A DNA stretch of 64,000 nt from the NCBI RefSeq assembly GCF_014237835.1, contig NZ_JACJVI010000001.1, positions 124,001 to 188,000 on the forward strand, read 5' to 3'. Source of the stretch: Rhizobium sp. AQ_MP (GTDB lineage: Bacteria > Pseudomonadota > Alphaproteobacteria > Rhizobiales > Rhizobiaceae). How positions within the stretch are numbered: the stretch's first letter is position 1; every line of letters starts with the position of its first letter. The position numbers and the translations under genes are program-made. Positions 18,066 to 25,844 of this stretch are shown here, piece after piece. A model generated the notes under the pieces. That model was not told the origin of the DNA. It worked only from the letters and a program-made list of their open reading frames with translations, and did no database searches.

Positions 18066-19505
18066 ATGACAATACAATCCATTCAGGTTGGTCCACCGGA
18101 CCGGCTGGCGAAAAACTCCGTCGGTCTCGCCCATATCGTCTTTTTCGTCGTCGCTGCCGCAGCGCCCTTGACTGCCGTGGTCGGGGCAACGCCGGCGGCC
18201 TTTGCCTTCGGCAACGGCGCAGGCGTCCCAGGCGCCTTTGTACTCGCCGGCATCCTCTATCTCTTGTTCGCGGTCGGCTTCACGGCCATGAGCCGTCATG
18301 TCGGCGGGGCGGGTGCGTTCTACACCTATATCACCCATGGCATCGGCAAGCCGGCCGGTGTGGGAGGGGCGCTGATGGCGCTCGTCACCTATTCGGCGGT
18401 GCAGATCGCCGTCTACGGCCTCTTTGGCGTGTTCATGGCCGGTGCCATGGCACCGATCGCGGAGCTGCCATGGTGGGTCTGGTCCTTTGCGGCGCTGCTG
18501 ATCGTGCATGTCTGCGGTCAGCGCAACATCGCCTTCTCGGGCGCCATACTCGGCGTTTGCATGATCGCCGAAATCGCCATTCTGCTGCTGCTCAATATCG
18601 GGATCGTGTTATCTGGCGGAGGACCGGAAGGCTTCGGCTTCACATCCTTCGATCCGGCCACGGTCTTTGTGCCGGGCCTCGGGGTGGCCCTCGTTTTTGT
18701 CGTCGGTTCCTATATCGGCTTCGAGGCGACCGCGATCTTCGGTGAAGAGGCCGAGAACCCGGAAAAGACCATTCCGCGCGCAACCTATGTCGCGGTGCTG
18801 CTGATTACGGGTTTCTATGCCCTTTCCACCTGGGCGATCGTGCAGTTCTACGGTCCGGCAGCGGTACAGCCGACGGCTGAAGCGGCGCTTGGAACCTTCT
18901 ATTTCACCGCCACGGACACCGTCTTGGGTCCCTGGGCCTCGCAGGTGATGAACATCCTGCTGATCACCAGCCTGTTTGCCTGCGTGCTCTCCTTCCACAA
19001 CACGCTGAACCGCTACTTCTTTGCGCTCGGCCGCGAAGGGCTTGCCTTCAAACTGCTCGGCAAGGTGCATCCGATGCATGGTTCGCCCTACGTCGCCGGC
19101 ATGCTGCAGAGTGCCATCGCGGCGGTCGTGCTCGCCCTCTTCGTCTTCGCCGGCGCCGATCCCTACGCGGTCGTCTTCTCCTGGATGTCGGCGCTGGCGG
19201 TCATCGGGATCCTCACGGTCCAGGCCCTGGTATCCGTCGCAATCATCCTGTTCTTCCGCAAGGTGAAGACCGGCTATGGTGTCTGGACGACCGTGATTGC
19301 CCCGGCGCTGGGCTTGGCCGGTCTGCTCGGGGCGCTGGGACTGGTGATTGCCAATCTCTCGCTGCTCTCGGGTTCCGAAAGCCTGATCGTCAAGTCCTTC
19401 CCCTATCTGATCGTGCTCATCGGCCTCGTGGGGGCGGCCTTCGCCATGCAGATCCGCAAGGCCAGGCCGGAACTTTACGCCTCGCTCGGAAAGGCCTTCG
19501 AATGA
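18066..19505 (+). CDS. APC-superfamily amino acid/amine permease
   Basis: A 479-residue integral membrane protein with about 12 hydrophobic segments. The N-terminal signature SVGLAHIVFFVVAAAAPLTAVVGATP and the segment SYIGFEATAIFGEEAENPEKTIPRATY are characteristic of the APC family. Given its neighbours, import of polyamine or monoamine is likely, although APC members also take amino acids. It is divergent from the AraC regulator, and its stop codon overlaps the start of the tiny downstream gene (ATGA), then the copper amine oxidase, giving a three-gene unit. Confidence 0.85.
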   Translation: MTIQSIQVGPPDRLAKNSVGLAHIVFFVVAAAAPLTAVVGATPAAFAFGNGAGVPGAFVLAGILYLLFAVGFTAMSRHVGGAGAFYTYITHGIGKPAGVGGALMALVTYSAVQIAVYGLFGVFMAGAMAPIAELPWWVWSFAALLIVHVCGQRNIAFSGAILGVCMIAEIAILLLLNIGIVLSGGGPEGFGFTSFDPATVFVPGLGVALVFVVGSYIGFEATAIFGEEAENPEKTIPRATYVAVLLITGFYALSTWAIVQFYGPAAVQPTAEAALGTFYFTATDTVLGPWASQVMNILLITSLFACVLSFHNTLNRYFFALGREGLAFKLLGKVHPMHGSPYVAGMLQSAIAAVVLALFVFAGADPYAVVFSWMSALAVIGILTVQALVSVAIILFFRKVKTGYGVWTTVIAPALGLAGLLGALGLVIANLSLLSGSESLIVKSFPYLIVLIGLVGAAFAMQIRKARPELYASLGKAFE

Positions 19506-19672
19506 CGGCACTCCGGACCCTTCCTGCAGCGGACCGGTTGCTCGGGATCACGCTCGCCGCCCTGACCGCTGCGACCATCGTGATGGCTGCCGAGGCCCAT
19601 GCCTTCTGCAATCTCTTCTGCATCCATGGCACGCCCATGGTCGAGACCGAGATCTGCGCCGGCCGCGGCTGA
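19502..19672 (+). CDS. Tiny exported Cys peptide, translationally coupled to permease
   Basis: This 56-residue frame begins at the ATGA shared with the permease stop and ends before the amine oxidase gene. It has a hydrophobic segment (about residues 13-30) with an AEAHA cleavage motif, giving a predicted mature peptide of about 22 residues, FCNLFCIHGTPM-, with Cys36, Cys40, His42, Met46 and Cys52, all potential copper or zinc ligands. I recognise no family. Coupling, codon use and position argue that it is real. A role in copper supply or in quality control of the oxidase would be inference. Confidence 0.6.
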   Translation: MTALRTLPAADRLLGITLAALTAATIVMAAEAHAFCNLFCIHGTPMVETEICAGRG

Positions 19673-19680
19673 CACGACTG

Positions 19681-19702
19681 GGGTGGCGCAACGGCGCCAC
19701 CC
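19681..19702 (+). promoter_or_regulatory. Intra-operon hairpin before amine oxidase
   Basis: A perfect 9-bp stem, GGGTGGCGC and GCGCCACCC, with an AACG loop lies between the tiny peptide gene and the oxidase gene. There is no T-run, so it is more likely an RNA stabiliser or partial attenuator that adjusts the relative output of the genes than a full terminator. Confidence 0.5.
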
Positions 19703-19737
19703 GACCTTTCCAACCATATTGCCTGAAGGACGCCCCC

Positions 19738-21732
19738 ATGGACGCCGTCGTTGAAGCTATCCTCCATCCGCTCGATCCATTGAGCCTCTCCGAGATCGCG
19801 GAAGCCGTTGCCATCCTCAAGGATGAGAAGGCGCTCGCGGAAACCATCCGTTTCCCGATCATCCGCCTTGAAGAACCAACCAAGGCGGATCTTGCCGCCT
19901 TCCGCGCCGGCAGGCCACTCGCCCGCCTCGCCTTCATCCTCTCGCTCGATATCACCACGGGCGTGTCCCATGAGAGCATCGTCGATCTCACTGCCAAGCA
20001 TGTCATCGACCACAAGCGGCTGGCCCATGACGAGCTGCCCTATGGTCAGCCGCCGGTCATGCTCTGCGAGTTCGAGACAGTCGAAGCGACGGTGAAATCC
20101 GACCCGCGCTGGATCGCAGCGGTCAAGAAGCGTGGCATCACGGATGAGGATATCCCGCTCGTCCAGATCGACCCCTTCTCCTCGGGTTACTTCGGCCTCG
20201 AGTTCGAAAAGGGCCAGCGCATCGTCCGTGCTGTCTCTTACTGGCGGGAAGACATCCGCGACAACGGGTACTCGCATCCGATCGAAGGCGTGGTTGCAGT
20301 GGTCGATCTGGTCAAGAACCAGGTCGTCGATCTCGTCGACGATGAGAAGATCATTGCGATCCCCAGGAAGAAGCGCAATTATGGCCAGGAGGCCTTTCCG
20401 GAAATCCGCCAGGGCCTCAAACCCCTGGACATCGTCCAGCCGGAGGGACCCAGCTTCACCGTCGATGGCTGGAAGGTCGAATGGCAGAACTGGTCCTTCC
20501 GCGTCGGCTTCACCCCGCGTGAAGGTCTGGTGCTGCATGAACTCGGCATCAGGGATGGCGGCAAGATCCGCCCCATTGTCTTCCGCGCCTCGGTGACGGA
20601 GATGGTGGTGCCCTATGCCGATCCGACCGCCAACCACTTCTGGAAAAGCGCCTTCGATGCCGGCGAATACGGCCTCGGGCGTCTCGCCAATTGTCTGGAA
20701 CTTGGCTGCGATTGCCTGGGCCACATCCACTATTTCGACGTGCCCTCGGCGGATGATTTCGGCCAGCCGATGGTGATGAAGAATGCCATCTGCATGCATG
20801 AGGAGGATTACGGCATCCTCTGGAAGCACTACGAATTCCGCAACGGCATCTTCGAGGTCCGCCGCTCGCGTCGGCTCGTCATCTCCTTCTTCGCCACCGT
20901 CGGCAATTACGACTACGGTTTCTACTGGTATCTCTACCAGGACGGGACGATCCAGCTGGAGGCAAAGCTCACCGGTATCATCCAGACGGCAGCCGTCGCT
21001 CCCGGCGAGACCTATGCATGGGGCGGCATGGTCGACGACAATCTCGGCGGCCCGACGCATCAGCACTTCTTCAACGCCCGCCTGCACATGGATGTCGATG
21101 GCGGCGGCAATACGGTCACCGAGCATGAGTTCGTTCCCCGTCCCTGGGGCGACGACAATCCCTATGGCAATGTCTTCGACACCAAGACCAAGGTGCTGAA
21201 GCGCGAGCTCGATTCACCCGCCATCGCCAACGGTGAGACCGGGCGCTACTGGAAGGTCCAGAACCCCAACGTCAAAAACTCCGTCGGCAAGGCGCCGGGT
21301 TACAAGATGGTGGTGATGCCGAGCCCGCTGATGTTGGCGCAGGAAGGGTCGACCGTGGCCCAGCGCGGCGGCTTTGCCAAGAAGCACATCTGGGTGACGG
21401 CCTTCGATCCGGCGGAGAAATATGCCTCCGGCGACTATCCGAATGTCCATTCCGGCGGCGATGGCCTGCCGAAATATGTCGCCCAGAACCGCAATATCGA
21501 AAATGCCGATGTGGTTCTCTGGCATTCCTTCGGCCACACCCATGTCTGCAAGCCCGAGGACTTCCCGATCATGCCGGTCGAATATGCGGGCTTCACCCTG
21601 AAGCCGAACGGCTTCTTCGACGCCAACATCGCGATGGACCTGCCCGCCGAGAAGAACGGCCACAGCAAGGACAACCGCGAGGCGGACTGCTGCCCACCCA
21701 AGGCCGAGACGAAGAGCGGCTGCTGTCACTGA
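19738..21732 (+). CDS. Copper amine oxidase (primary-amine oxidase)
   Basis: A 664-residue TPQ/copper amine oxidase, with no signal peptide, like the Arthrobacter enzymes. The catalytic base is Asp307 (SAFDAGEYG), the cofactor tyrosine Tyr391 sits in TVGNYDYG (consensus T-x-x-N-Y-D/E), and copper ligands are the two histidines of THQHFF (about 441 and 443) plus a later one in the SFGHTHVC region. It oxidises primary amines to aldehydes with release of ammonia and peroxide. The tail is unusual: Cys651-Cys652 and the terminal Cys662-Cys663-His664 form two Cys pairs. It is distal in the permease-peptide-oxidase unit. Confidence 0.93.
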   Translation: MDAVVEAILHPLDPLSLSEIAEAVAILKDEKALAETIRFPIIRLEEPTKADLAAFRAGRPLARLAFILSLDITTGVSHESIVDLTAKHVIDHKRLAHDELPYGQPPVMLCEFETVEATVKSDPRWIAAVKKRGITDEDIPLVQIDPFSSGYFGLEFEKGQRIVRAVSYWREDIRDNGYSHPIEGVVAVVDLVKNQVVDLVDDEKIIAIPRKKRNYGQEAFPEIRQGLKPLDIVQPEGPSFTVDGWKVEWQNWSFRVGFTPREGLVLHELGIRDGGKIRPIVFRASVTEMVVPYADPTANHFWKSAFDAGEYGLGRLANCLELGCDCLGHIHYFDVPSADDFGQPMVMKNAICMHEEDYGILWKHYEFRNGIFEVRRSRRLVISFFATVGNYDYGFYWYLYQDGTIQLEAKLTGIIQTAAVAPGETYAWGGMVDDNLGGPTHQHFFNARLHMDVDGGGNTVTEHEFVPRPWGDDNPYGNVFDTKTKVLKRELDSPAIANGETGRYWKVQNPNVKNSVGKAPGYKMVVMPSPLMLAQEGSTVAQRGGFAKKHIWVTAFDPAEKYASGDYPNVHSGGDGLPKYVAQNRNIENADVVLWHSFGHTHVCKPEDFPIMPVEYAGFTLKPNGFFDANIAMDLPAEKNGHSKDNREADCCPPKAETKSGCCH

Positions 21733-21754
21733 TATCCAGACCTCCCGAGACGAA

Positions 21755-21787
21755 GAGGCCCGGGTCGATGCCCGGGCCTCCGTCGTT
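21755..21787. terminator. Bidirectional hairpin terminator
   Basis: A perfect 10-bp stem, GAGGCCCGGG (21755-21764) and CCCGGGCCTC (21771-21780), with a 6-base loop lies between the convergent oxidase and TRAP binding-protein genes. The tail CGTCGTTTCG has only a weak T-run. Confidence 0.65.
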
Positions 21788-21805
21788 TCGAATGGTGGCA
21801 AGCAT

Positions 21806-22903
21806 TCAGAGCGTGCCCTGACGCTGCTGGATCATCTGGTAGGTGTCGAAGCTGTATTCGGCGATCTGCGCCCAGAGATAGGCGTCCTGCTTGAAAGCCT
21901 GCTGGCTGTCATAGAGCTTCTTGAACCACTCGTTCTTGGCCGAAAGGTCCGCATAGGTTTCCTTCGCCGCCTTGTGGCAGGTGTCGAGGATGTCGGACGA
22001 GAACGCGCGCAGCTGTGCGCCGCCGGCGACGAGCTCGCGCAGCGCCCGGGCGTTCGACGCATCGTAACGGGCGAGCATGCGGGCGTTCGCCGCAGCGCAG
22101 GCATCGGTCAGGATGCGCTTGTAGCTTTCCGGCAGCGCGTTGAACTTGTCGAGGTTGAAGAAGGCATGCACCGCCGGGCCGCCTTCCCACCACGCCGGGT
22201 AGTAGTAAAACGGTGCGACCTTGTAGAAGCCGAGCTGCAGATCGTCATAAGGGCCGACGAATTCGGTAGCATCGATGGCGCCCTTCTCGAGCGCCGGATA
22301 GACGTCGGAGCCGGCGATCTGCTGTGGCGTGACGCCGACCTTGGTCATGATTTCCCCTGCAAGACCGGCAATGCGCATCTTCAACCCCTTGAGGTCGTCG
22401 ATCGTCTTGATCTCCTTGCGATACCAGCCGCCCATCTGGGCCCCGGTATTGCCAGCCGGAAGGGCATAGAGCTTGTAAGGTGCGAGGAACTCGTTGAGCA
22501 GCTCATTGCCGCCGCCGGCGGTGAACCAGGCATTGGTCATGCGGGCATTGAGGCCGAAGGGAATGGCCGTGCCGAGCGCAAATGCGGGATCCTTGCCGAT
22601 GTAGTAATAGCAGCAGGTATGGCCCATTTCGACGGTTTCGTCCCTCACGGCGTCGGCGACTTCCAGCGGTGGGACGATTTCGCCTGCGGCATAGACCTGG
22701 ATCTGGAACTGGCCGTCGGTTGCCTTCGCCACGCTCTCGGCGATGTCGGTTGCGGCACCGTAGATGATGTCCAGGCTCTTGGGGAAGGACGAGGCAAGGC
22801 GCCAGGTGATCTTCGGGTTTTCCTGGGCGAGGGCGGGGGCCGCAAGGGCGGCGGCACCGATGCCCGCAGCGCTGGCCTGCTTGAAGAATTGACGGCGGTT
22901 CAT
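21806..22903 (-). CDS. TRAP transporter solute-binding protein (DctP/TakP type), orphan
   Basis: A 365-residue periplasmic protein with a twin-arginine type leader (MNRRQFFKQASAAG then a hydrophobic stretch ending in APALA). The body has the DctP pattern: ITWRLASSFPKSLDIIYGAA, a central IDDLKGLKMRIAGLAGEIM and QQIAGSDVYPALEKGAIDATEF. The GWYRKE and EFVGPYDD segments recall the 2-oxoacid-binding TakP branch. No dctQ or dctM membrane genes lie beside it, so the transporter partners must be elsewhere. It is convergent with the amine oxidase. Confidence 0.85.
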   Translation of the reverse strand: MNRRQFFKQASAAGIGAAALAAPALAQENPKITWRLASSFPKSLDIIYGAATDIAESVAKATDGQFQIQVYAAGEIVPPLEVADAVRDETVEMGHTCCYYYIGKDPAFALGTAIPFGLNARMTNAWFTAGGGNELLNEFLAPYKLYALPAGNTGAQMGGWYRKEIKTIDDLKGLKMRIAGLAGEIMTKVGVTPQQIAGSDVYPALEKGAIDATEFVGPYDDLQLGFYKVAPFYYYPAWWEGGPAVHAFFNLDKFNALPESYKRILTDACAAANARMLARYDASNARALRELVAGGAQLRAFSSDILDTCHKAAKETYADLSAKNEWFKKLYDSQQAFKQDAYLWAQIAEYSFDTYQMIQQRQGTL

Positions 22904-23057
22904 GATCTCTTGCCTCTGATTTTACGGACCTCCAGCTCCCCCGGCGGGTCTAGTCGCGCCGGTCGGGCAACGCAAGGGCGAAAAGACGCAATCTTGTCTG
23001 ACAACCCGACCAAATCTGCGTTTGTTTCCAAAAACCGGTGGTGTGCGCAAGGAACTG

Positions 23058-23528
23058 TCAGGGCGCGCTGCGCATGCGCGGGTCGTCCAGGGCCGGGTTG
23101 TAGAAGAGTGACAGGACAAGGCTCTTGGCGATCCGCTCGGCACTCGCCATGAACCAGCGATGCGCCTCCTCCGAGGCACCGATCTCGATCAACGTGTCGG
23201 AGAAAAGTTGCAGCCATTGCAGGAAGAGGCCTTCCGCCATGCCGTCGACACCCTGATGGGCCTGGACCGGCTTGCCGCCATAGGCCCCGGTCTTGAAGGC
23301 CACGGAGCCCCAGAAGGCCTTCATCTTGACCATATGCTCCGGCCAGCGCCCGGCAAGCCGCCCTTCAAAGACGGGCCCCAGGTCGGAATGCCGACGGATA
23401 TTGCCGTAGAAGGTGTCGACAAGCCGGTCGATGAAGACGGCATCCACACCCATGGCTGACATCTCTGCTTGGGCGCGGGCGGTGATCTCGGCGCGGTGGG
23501 CGGCGCGGCCCGATAACTCGGTGGTCAT
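23058..23528 (-). CDS. Group III truncated haemoglobin
   Basis: The open frame reaches 23606, but MTTELSGRAAHRAE at 23528 is the natural start (156 residues). Globin features are the B-helix FIDRLVDTFYGNIRRHSDLGPVF, the E-helix region MVKMKAFWGSVAFKTGAYGG and the proximal histidine in PVQAHQGVDG, the pattern of group III (P-type) truncated globins, with the C-terminal helix containing RWFMASAERIAKSL. Such globins bind oxygen or NO; the precise role is unsettled. It is divergent from mbfA with the ICE box in the shared region. Confidence 0.85.
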   Translation of the reverse strand: MTTELSGRAAHRAEITARAQAEMSAMGVDAVFIDRLVDTFYGNIRRHSDLGPVFEGRLAGRWPEHMVKMKAFWGSVAFKTGAYGGKPVQAHQGVDGMAEGLFLQWLQLFSDTLIEIGASEEAHRWFMASAERIAKSLVLSLFYNPALDDPRMRSAP

Positions 23529-23597
23529 GGCGTCGTCTCGTTTCGTGGCTGTCGCAATGCTGATGCACGCTCGAACGCAAATGGTCCATGCGGCATC

Positions 23598-23640
23598 TTG
23601 ATACAAGACGCGATCAGGACTAAGTTTAGAATTATTCTAA
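23598..23640 (+). promoter_or_regulatory. mbfA promoter with Irr ICE box
   Basis: TTGATA (23598-23603), a 17-base spacer and TAAGTT (23621-23626) form a reasonable promoter. Overlapping the -10 and start site is TTTAGAATTATTCTAA (23625-23640), an almost perfect match to the iron control element TTTAGAA-N3-TTCTAAA bound by Irr in rhizobia. The position over the start region predicts repression by Irr when iron is low, as known for mbfA in Bradyrhizobium and Agrobacterium. Confidence 0.8.
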
Positions 23641-23658
23641 GATGGGTGATGTCCAGTC

Positions 23659-24642
23659 ATGTTCAGTCTCTTTCGCAATGGCGGCAAACGCCCCTTTGAT
23701 GCACTCTCCGAACAGGAGATCCTCGCGCTCGCCATATCCTGCGAGGAGGACGATGCCCGCATCTATCTTGCCTATGCCGATCAGCTGCGTGCGGATTATC
23801 CGCAATCTGCCAAAGTCTTCGAGGATATGGCCGAGGTCGAGCACACCCATCGCAACATGCTGATCGCCAGGCACCGGGACCGGTTCGGCGAGCGCATTCC
23901 GCTGATCCGGCGCGAACATGTGCGCGGCTTCTACGAGCGCAAACCGGACTGGCTCAGGAAGAACCTGACGCTGGACCAGATCCGCGAGGAGGCGATGCGC
24001 ATGGAAGAGGGCGCCTATCGCTTCTATCATGAAGCGGCGCAGCGCACCTCGGATGCGGAGACCCGCAAACTTCTCGGCGATCTCGCCATGGCCGAACAGG
24101 GACACGAGGAGATCGCCACCATGCTCGGCGACCGGCATCTGCCGGAGGATGCGCGTCAGGCGGAGGACGAAACGAAGAAGCGGCAGTTCGTCCTGACCTA
24201 TGTGCAGCCGGGTCTGGCGGGCCTGATGGACGGCTCTGTCTCGACGCTGGCGCCGATCTTTGCGGCGGCCTTTGCCACCGGTGACACCTGGTCGACCTTC
24301 CTGATCGGCCTGTCGGCCTCTGTCGGCGCGGGCATCTCGATGGGCTTCACCGAAGCCGCCCACGACGACGGCAAGCTCTCGGGCCGCGGCTCACCGCTGA
24401 AGCGCGGCCTTGCCTCCGGCATCATGACGACGGTCGGCGGACTGGGCCACGCTTTGCCCTATCTGATCCCGCATTTCTGGACCGCCACGATCACCGCCAT
24501 CGTCATCGTCTTCTTCGAACTCTGGGCGATCGCCTTCATCCAGAAACGCTACATGGAAACGCCCTTCTGGCGCGCCGCCATGCAGGTGGTGCTCGGAGGC
24601 TCGCTGGTGCTGGCCGCCGGCATCCTGATCGGGCAGGGATGA
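23659..24642 (+). CDS. mbfA: Membrane-bound ferritin/iron exporter MbfA
   Basis: A 327-residue protein with an N-terminal ferritin-like/rubrerythrin di-iron domain (residues about 20-165: CEEDDARIYLAY, AEVEHTHRN, MRMEEGAYRFYHEA, AEQGHEEIA) fused to a CCC1/VIT1-like membrane domain (about 180-325: PGLAGLMDGSVSTLAPIFAAAFAT, then several membrane helices). This is the MbfA architecture, which exports iron and protects against iron and peroxide stress. It sits directly downstream of an ICE box, consistent with Irr control. The start is fixed by the lack of any other in-frame ATG near the promoter. Confidence 0.93.
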   Translation: MFSLFRNGGKRPFDALSEQEILALAISCEEDDARIYLAYADQLRADYPQSAKVFEDMAEVEHTHRNMLIARHRDRFGERIPLIRREHVRGFYERKPDWLRKNLTLDQIREEAMRMEEGAYRFYHEAAQRTSDAETRKLLGDLAMAEQGHEEIATMLGDRHLPEDARQAEDETKKRQFVLTYVQPGLAGLMDGSVSTLAPIFAAAFATGDTWSTFLIGLSASVGAGISMGFTEAAHDDGKLSGRGSPLKRGLASGIMTTVGGLGHALPYLIPHFWTATITAIVIVFFELWAIAFIQKRYMETPFWRAAMQVVLGGSLVLAAGILIGQG

Positions 24643-24643
24643 C

Positions 24644-24671
24644 GAGGCCGCTGACTGGGGCAAGCGGCCTC
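24644..24671. terminator. Convergent terminator hairpin
   Basis: A 9-bp stem, GAGGCCGCT (24644-24652) and AGCGGCCTC (24663-24671), lies between mbfA and the VOC gene and includes the first bases of the VOC stop codon. There is no clear T-run, so it is only a candidate. Confidence 0.5.
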
Positions 24672-25068
24672 AGGCCATGGCCTTCAGTTGCCGCGGCATG
24701 TCCGCCGTCTGATACATCGACAGGGTATGCCCGTCGGGGTCGGCAAACTCTGCCGACCAGCCGCCCGGCGAATGGCTGACCGGTGTCACGATCGTGACAC
24801 CCTGTTCGGCAAGCCCTTTTACCATGTCATCGATGCCGCCATCTTCGAGGTCGAACACGACGATCGGCGAGTTGCCCGGCTTCGATTCGACCTGGAAGAA
24901 CAGGAGATCGATCCCGTTCGCCGTCGAGGCGATCAGCCAGTCCGGCTCTCCCGGTTCGTTTTCCATCCGCTGCAGGGGCAGCCCTAGGGTTTCGCCGTAG
25001 AAGCGGGCGGTCCGTTCGATATCGGTGACAAAATAGCAGATATTGTTGAGCTTCTTGGTTTTCAGCAT
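24670..25068 (-). CDS. VOC-superfamily (glyoxalase/bleomycin-resistance fold) protein
   Basis: The 132-residue protein starts MLKTKKLNNICYFVTDIERTARFYGETLGLPL, the standard opening of a VOC domain, and contains PDGHTLSMYQ near the C-terminus, where the second metal ligand glutamate or related residue usually lies. VOC proteins include dioxygenases, glyoxalases and drug-binding proteins; no metal set is complete enough to choose. It starts 22 bases after an ECF sigma-factor gene with a good GGAG site, so it is likely in the same transcript. A longer open frame joining both is artefactual. Confidence 0.85.
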   Translation of the reverse strand: MLKTKKLNNICYFVTDIERTARFYGETLGLPLQRMENEPGEPDWLIASTANGIDLLFFQVESKPGNSPIVVFDLEDGGIDDMVKGLAEQGVTIVTPVSHSPGGWSAEFADPDGHTLSMYQTADMPRQLKAMA

Positions 25069-25090
25069 GGAGAACTCCCGTGTTGGAACG

Positions 25091-25708
25091 CTAACGCCTT
25101 GTTGTTGCCGCCAACCGCATTTTCGTGAGGTCATGGCCGAAACAAACAAGGTGACCGTCCGGGTCGTGGGTCGCGAGCCGTGCCCCGAGGCGCAACACCA
25201 GCGGACGCAGTGACCGCCGGATTGCGCCGAAGGACAGCTGCAGCGAGAGGCGTTCGGGTGCCGCACCGGACAGTTCGGCGGCCCGCAGGCGCTTGCGGAT
25301 CTCGCAGATCCGTTGCCGCAGCGCCACTTCGCTGACCGAGAGGAGATGCCGGATTTCGCCATGGGTCTGGCCGTTGACGGCAAGCAGAAATGTTGTGCGC
25401 AGTGCAGGCGGCAACAGCTCGACCTGTCGGGCGACATCGTGTGGCGCCACCGGCTCGCTCGTCGCCGGCTGCTGGGAAACAAAGACGCTCTCGCGCTGTC
25501 GCCGACGGACCGCCGAACGGGCGATGAAGGTGCTCCGATGGCGCAATACGCCCCGCATCCAGCGCATGTTTTCCGGTTGCGTAAGATCGGCTCGACCTGC
25601 GGCGAGCGCCGCGACAAAGGCATCCTGAAGCAGGTCTTCGGCCTCATCCGCGCGTCGGGCGTGGCGTCTCGCTTCGTTGAGAAGCTGTTTGAACTGTTTG
25701 CTCTGCAC
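25091..25708 (-). CDS. ECF-type sigma factor
   Basis: A 205-residue protein with a region 2-like block (RRADEAEDLLQDAFVAALAAG ... MRWMRGVLRHRSTFIARSAVRR) and a region 4 helix-turn-helix (LPPALRTTFLLAVNGQTHGEIRHLLSVSEVALRQRICEIRKRLR). The C-terminal extension (about 165-205) is not part of the sigma fold. It starts with GTG behind a G-rich ribosome binding site (ATGGGGGGGACAG). No anti-sigma gene is adjacent; the VOC gene follows in the same direction. It is divergent from an MFS transporter. Confidence 0.82.
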   Translation of the reverse strand: MQSKQFKQLLNEARRHARRADEAEDLLQDAFVAALAAGRADLTQPENMRWMRGVLRHRSTFIARSAVRRRQRESVFVSQQPATSEPVAPHDVARQVELLPPALRTTFLLAVNGQTHGEIRHLLSVSEVALRQRICEIRKRLRAAELSGAAPERLSLQLSFGAIRRSLRPLVLRLGARLATHDPDGHLVCFGHDLTKMRLAATTRR

Positions 25709-25844
25709 CTGTCCCCCCCATCAGGAGAATGGTGGCAGACGGCGGCGGATGCGACAAGCCAGTTGAATAACGATTGGCGAGGCGGATCCCTTGCGTCAAA
25801 ATGACAGTCACACACCTGCAATCATCCGTCGTTATGGCGCATCC

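Noticed and set aside
19417..21126. 569-codon frame opposite the copper amine oxidase
   Set aside because: Shadow of the TPQ oxidase, whose catalytic motifs are intact.
24670..25821. A single 383-residue fusion of the ECF region and the VOC protein
   Set aside because: The upstream part is a wrong frame of the sigma gene; the VOC protein has its own start and ribosome binding site at 25068.
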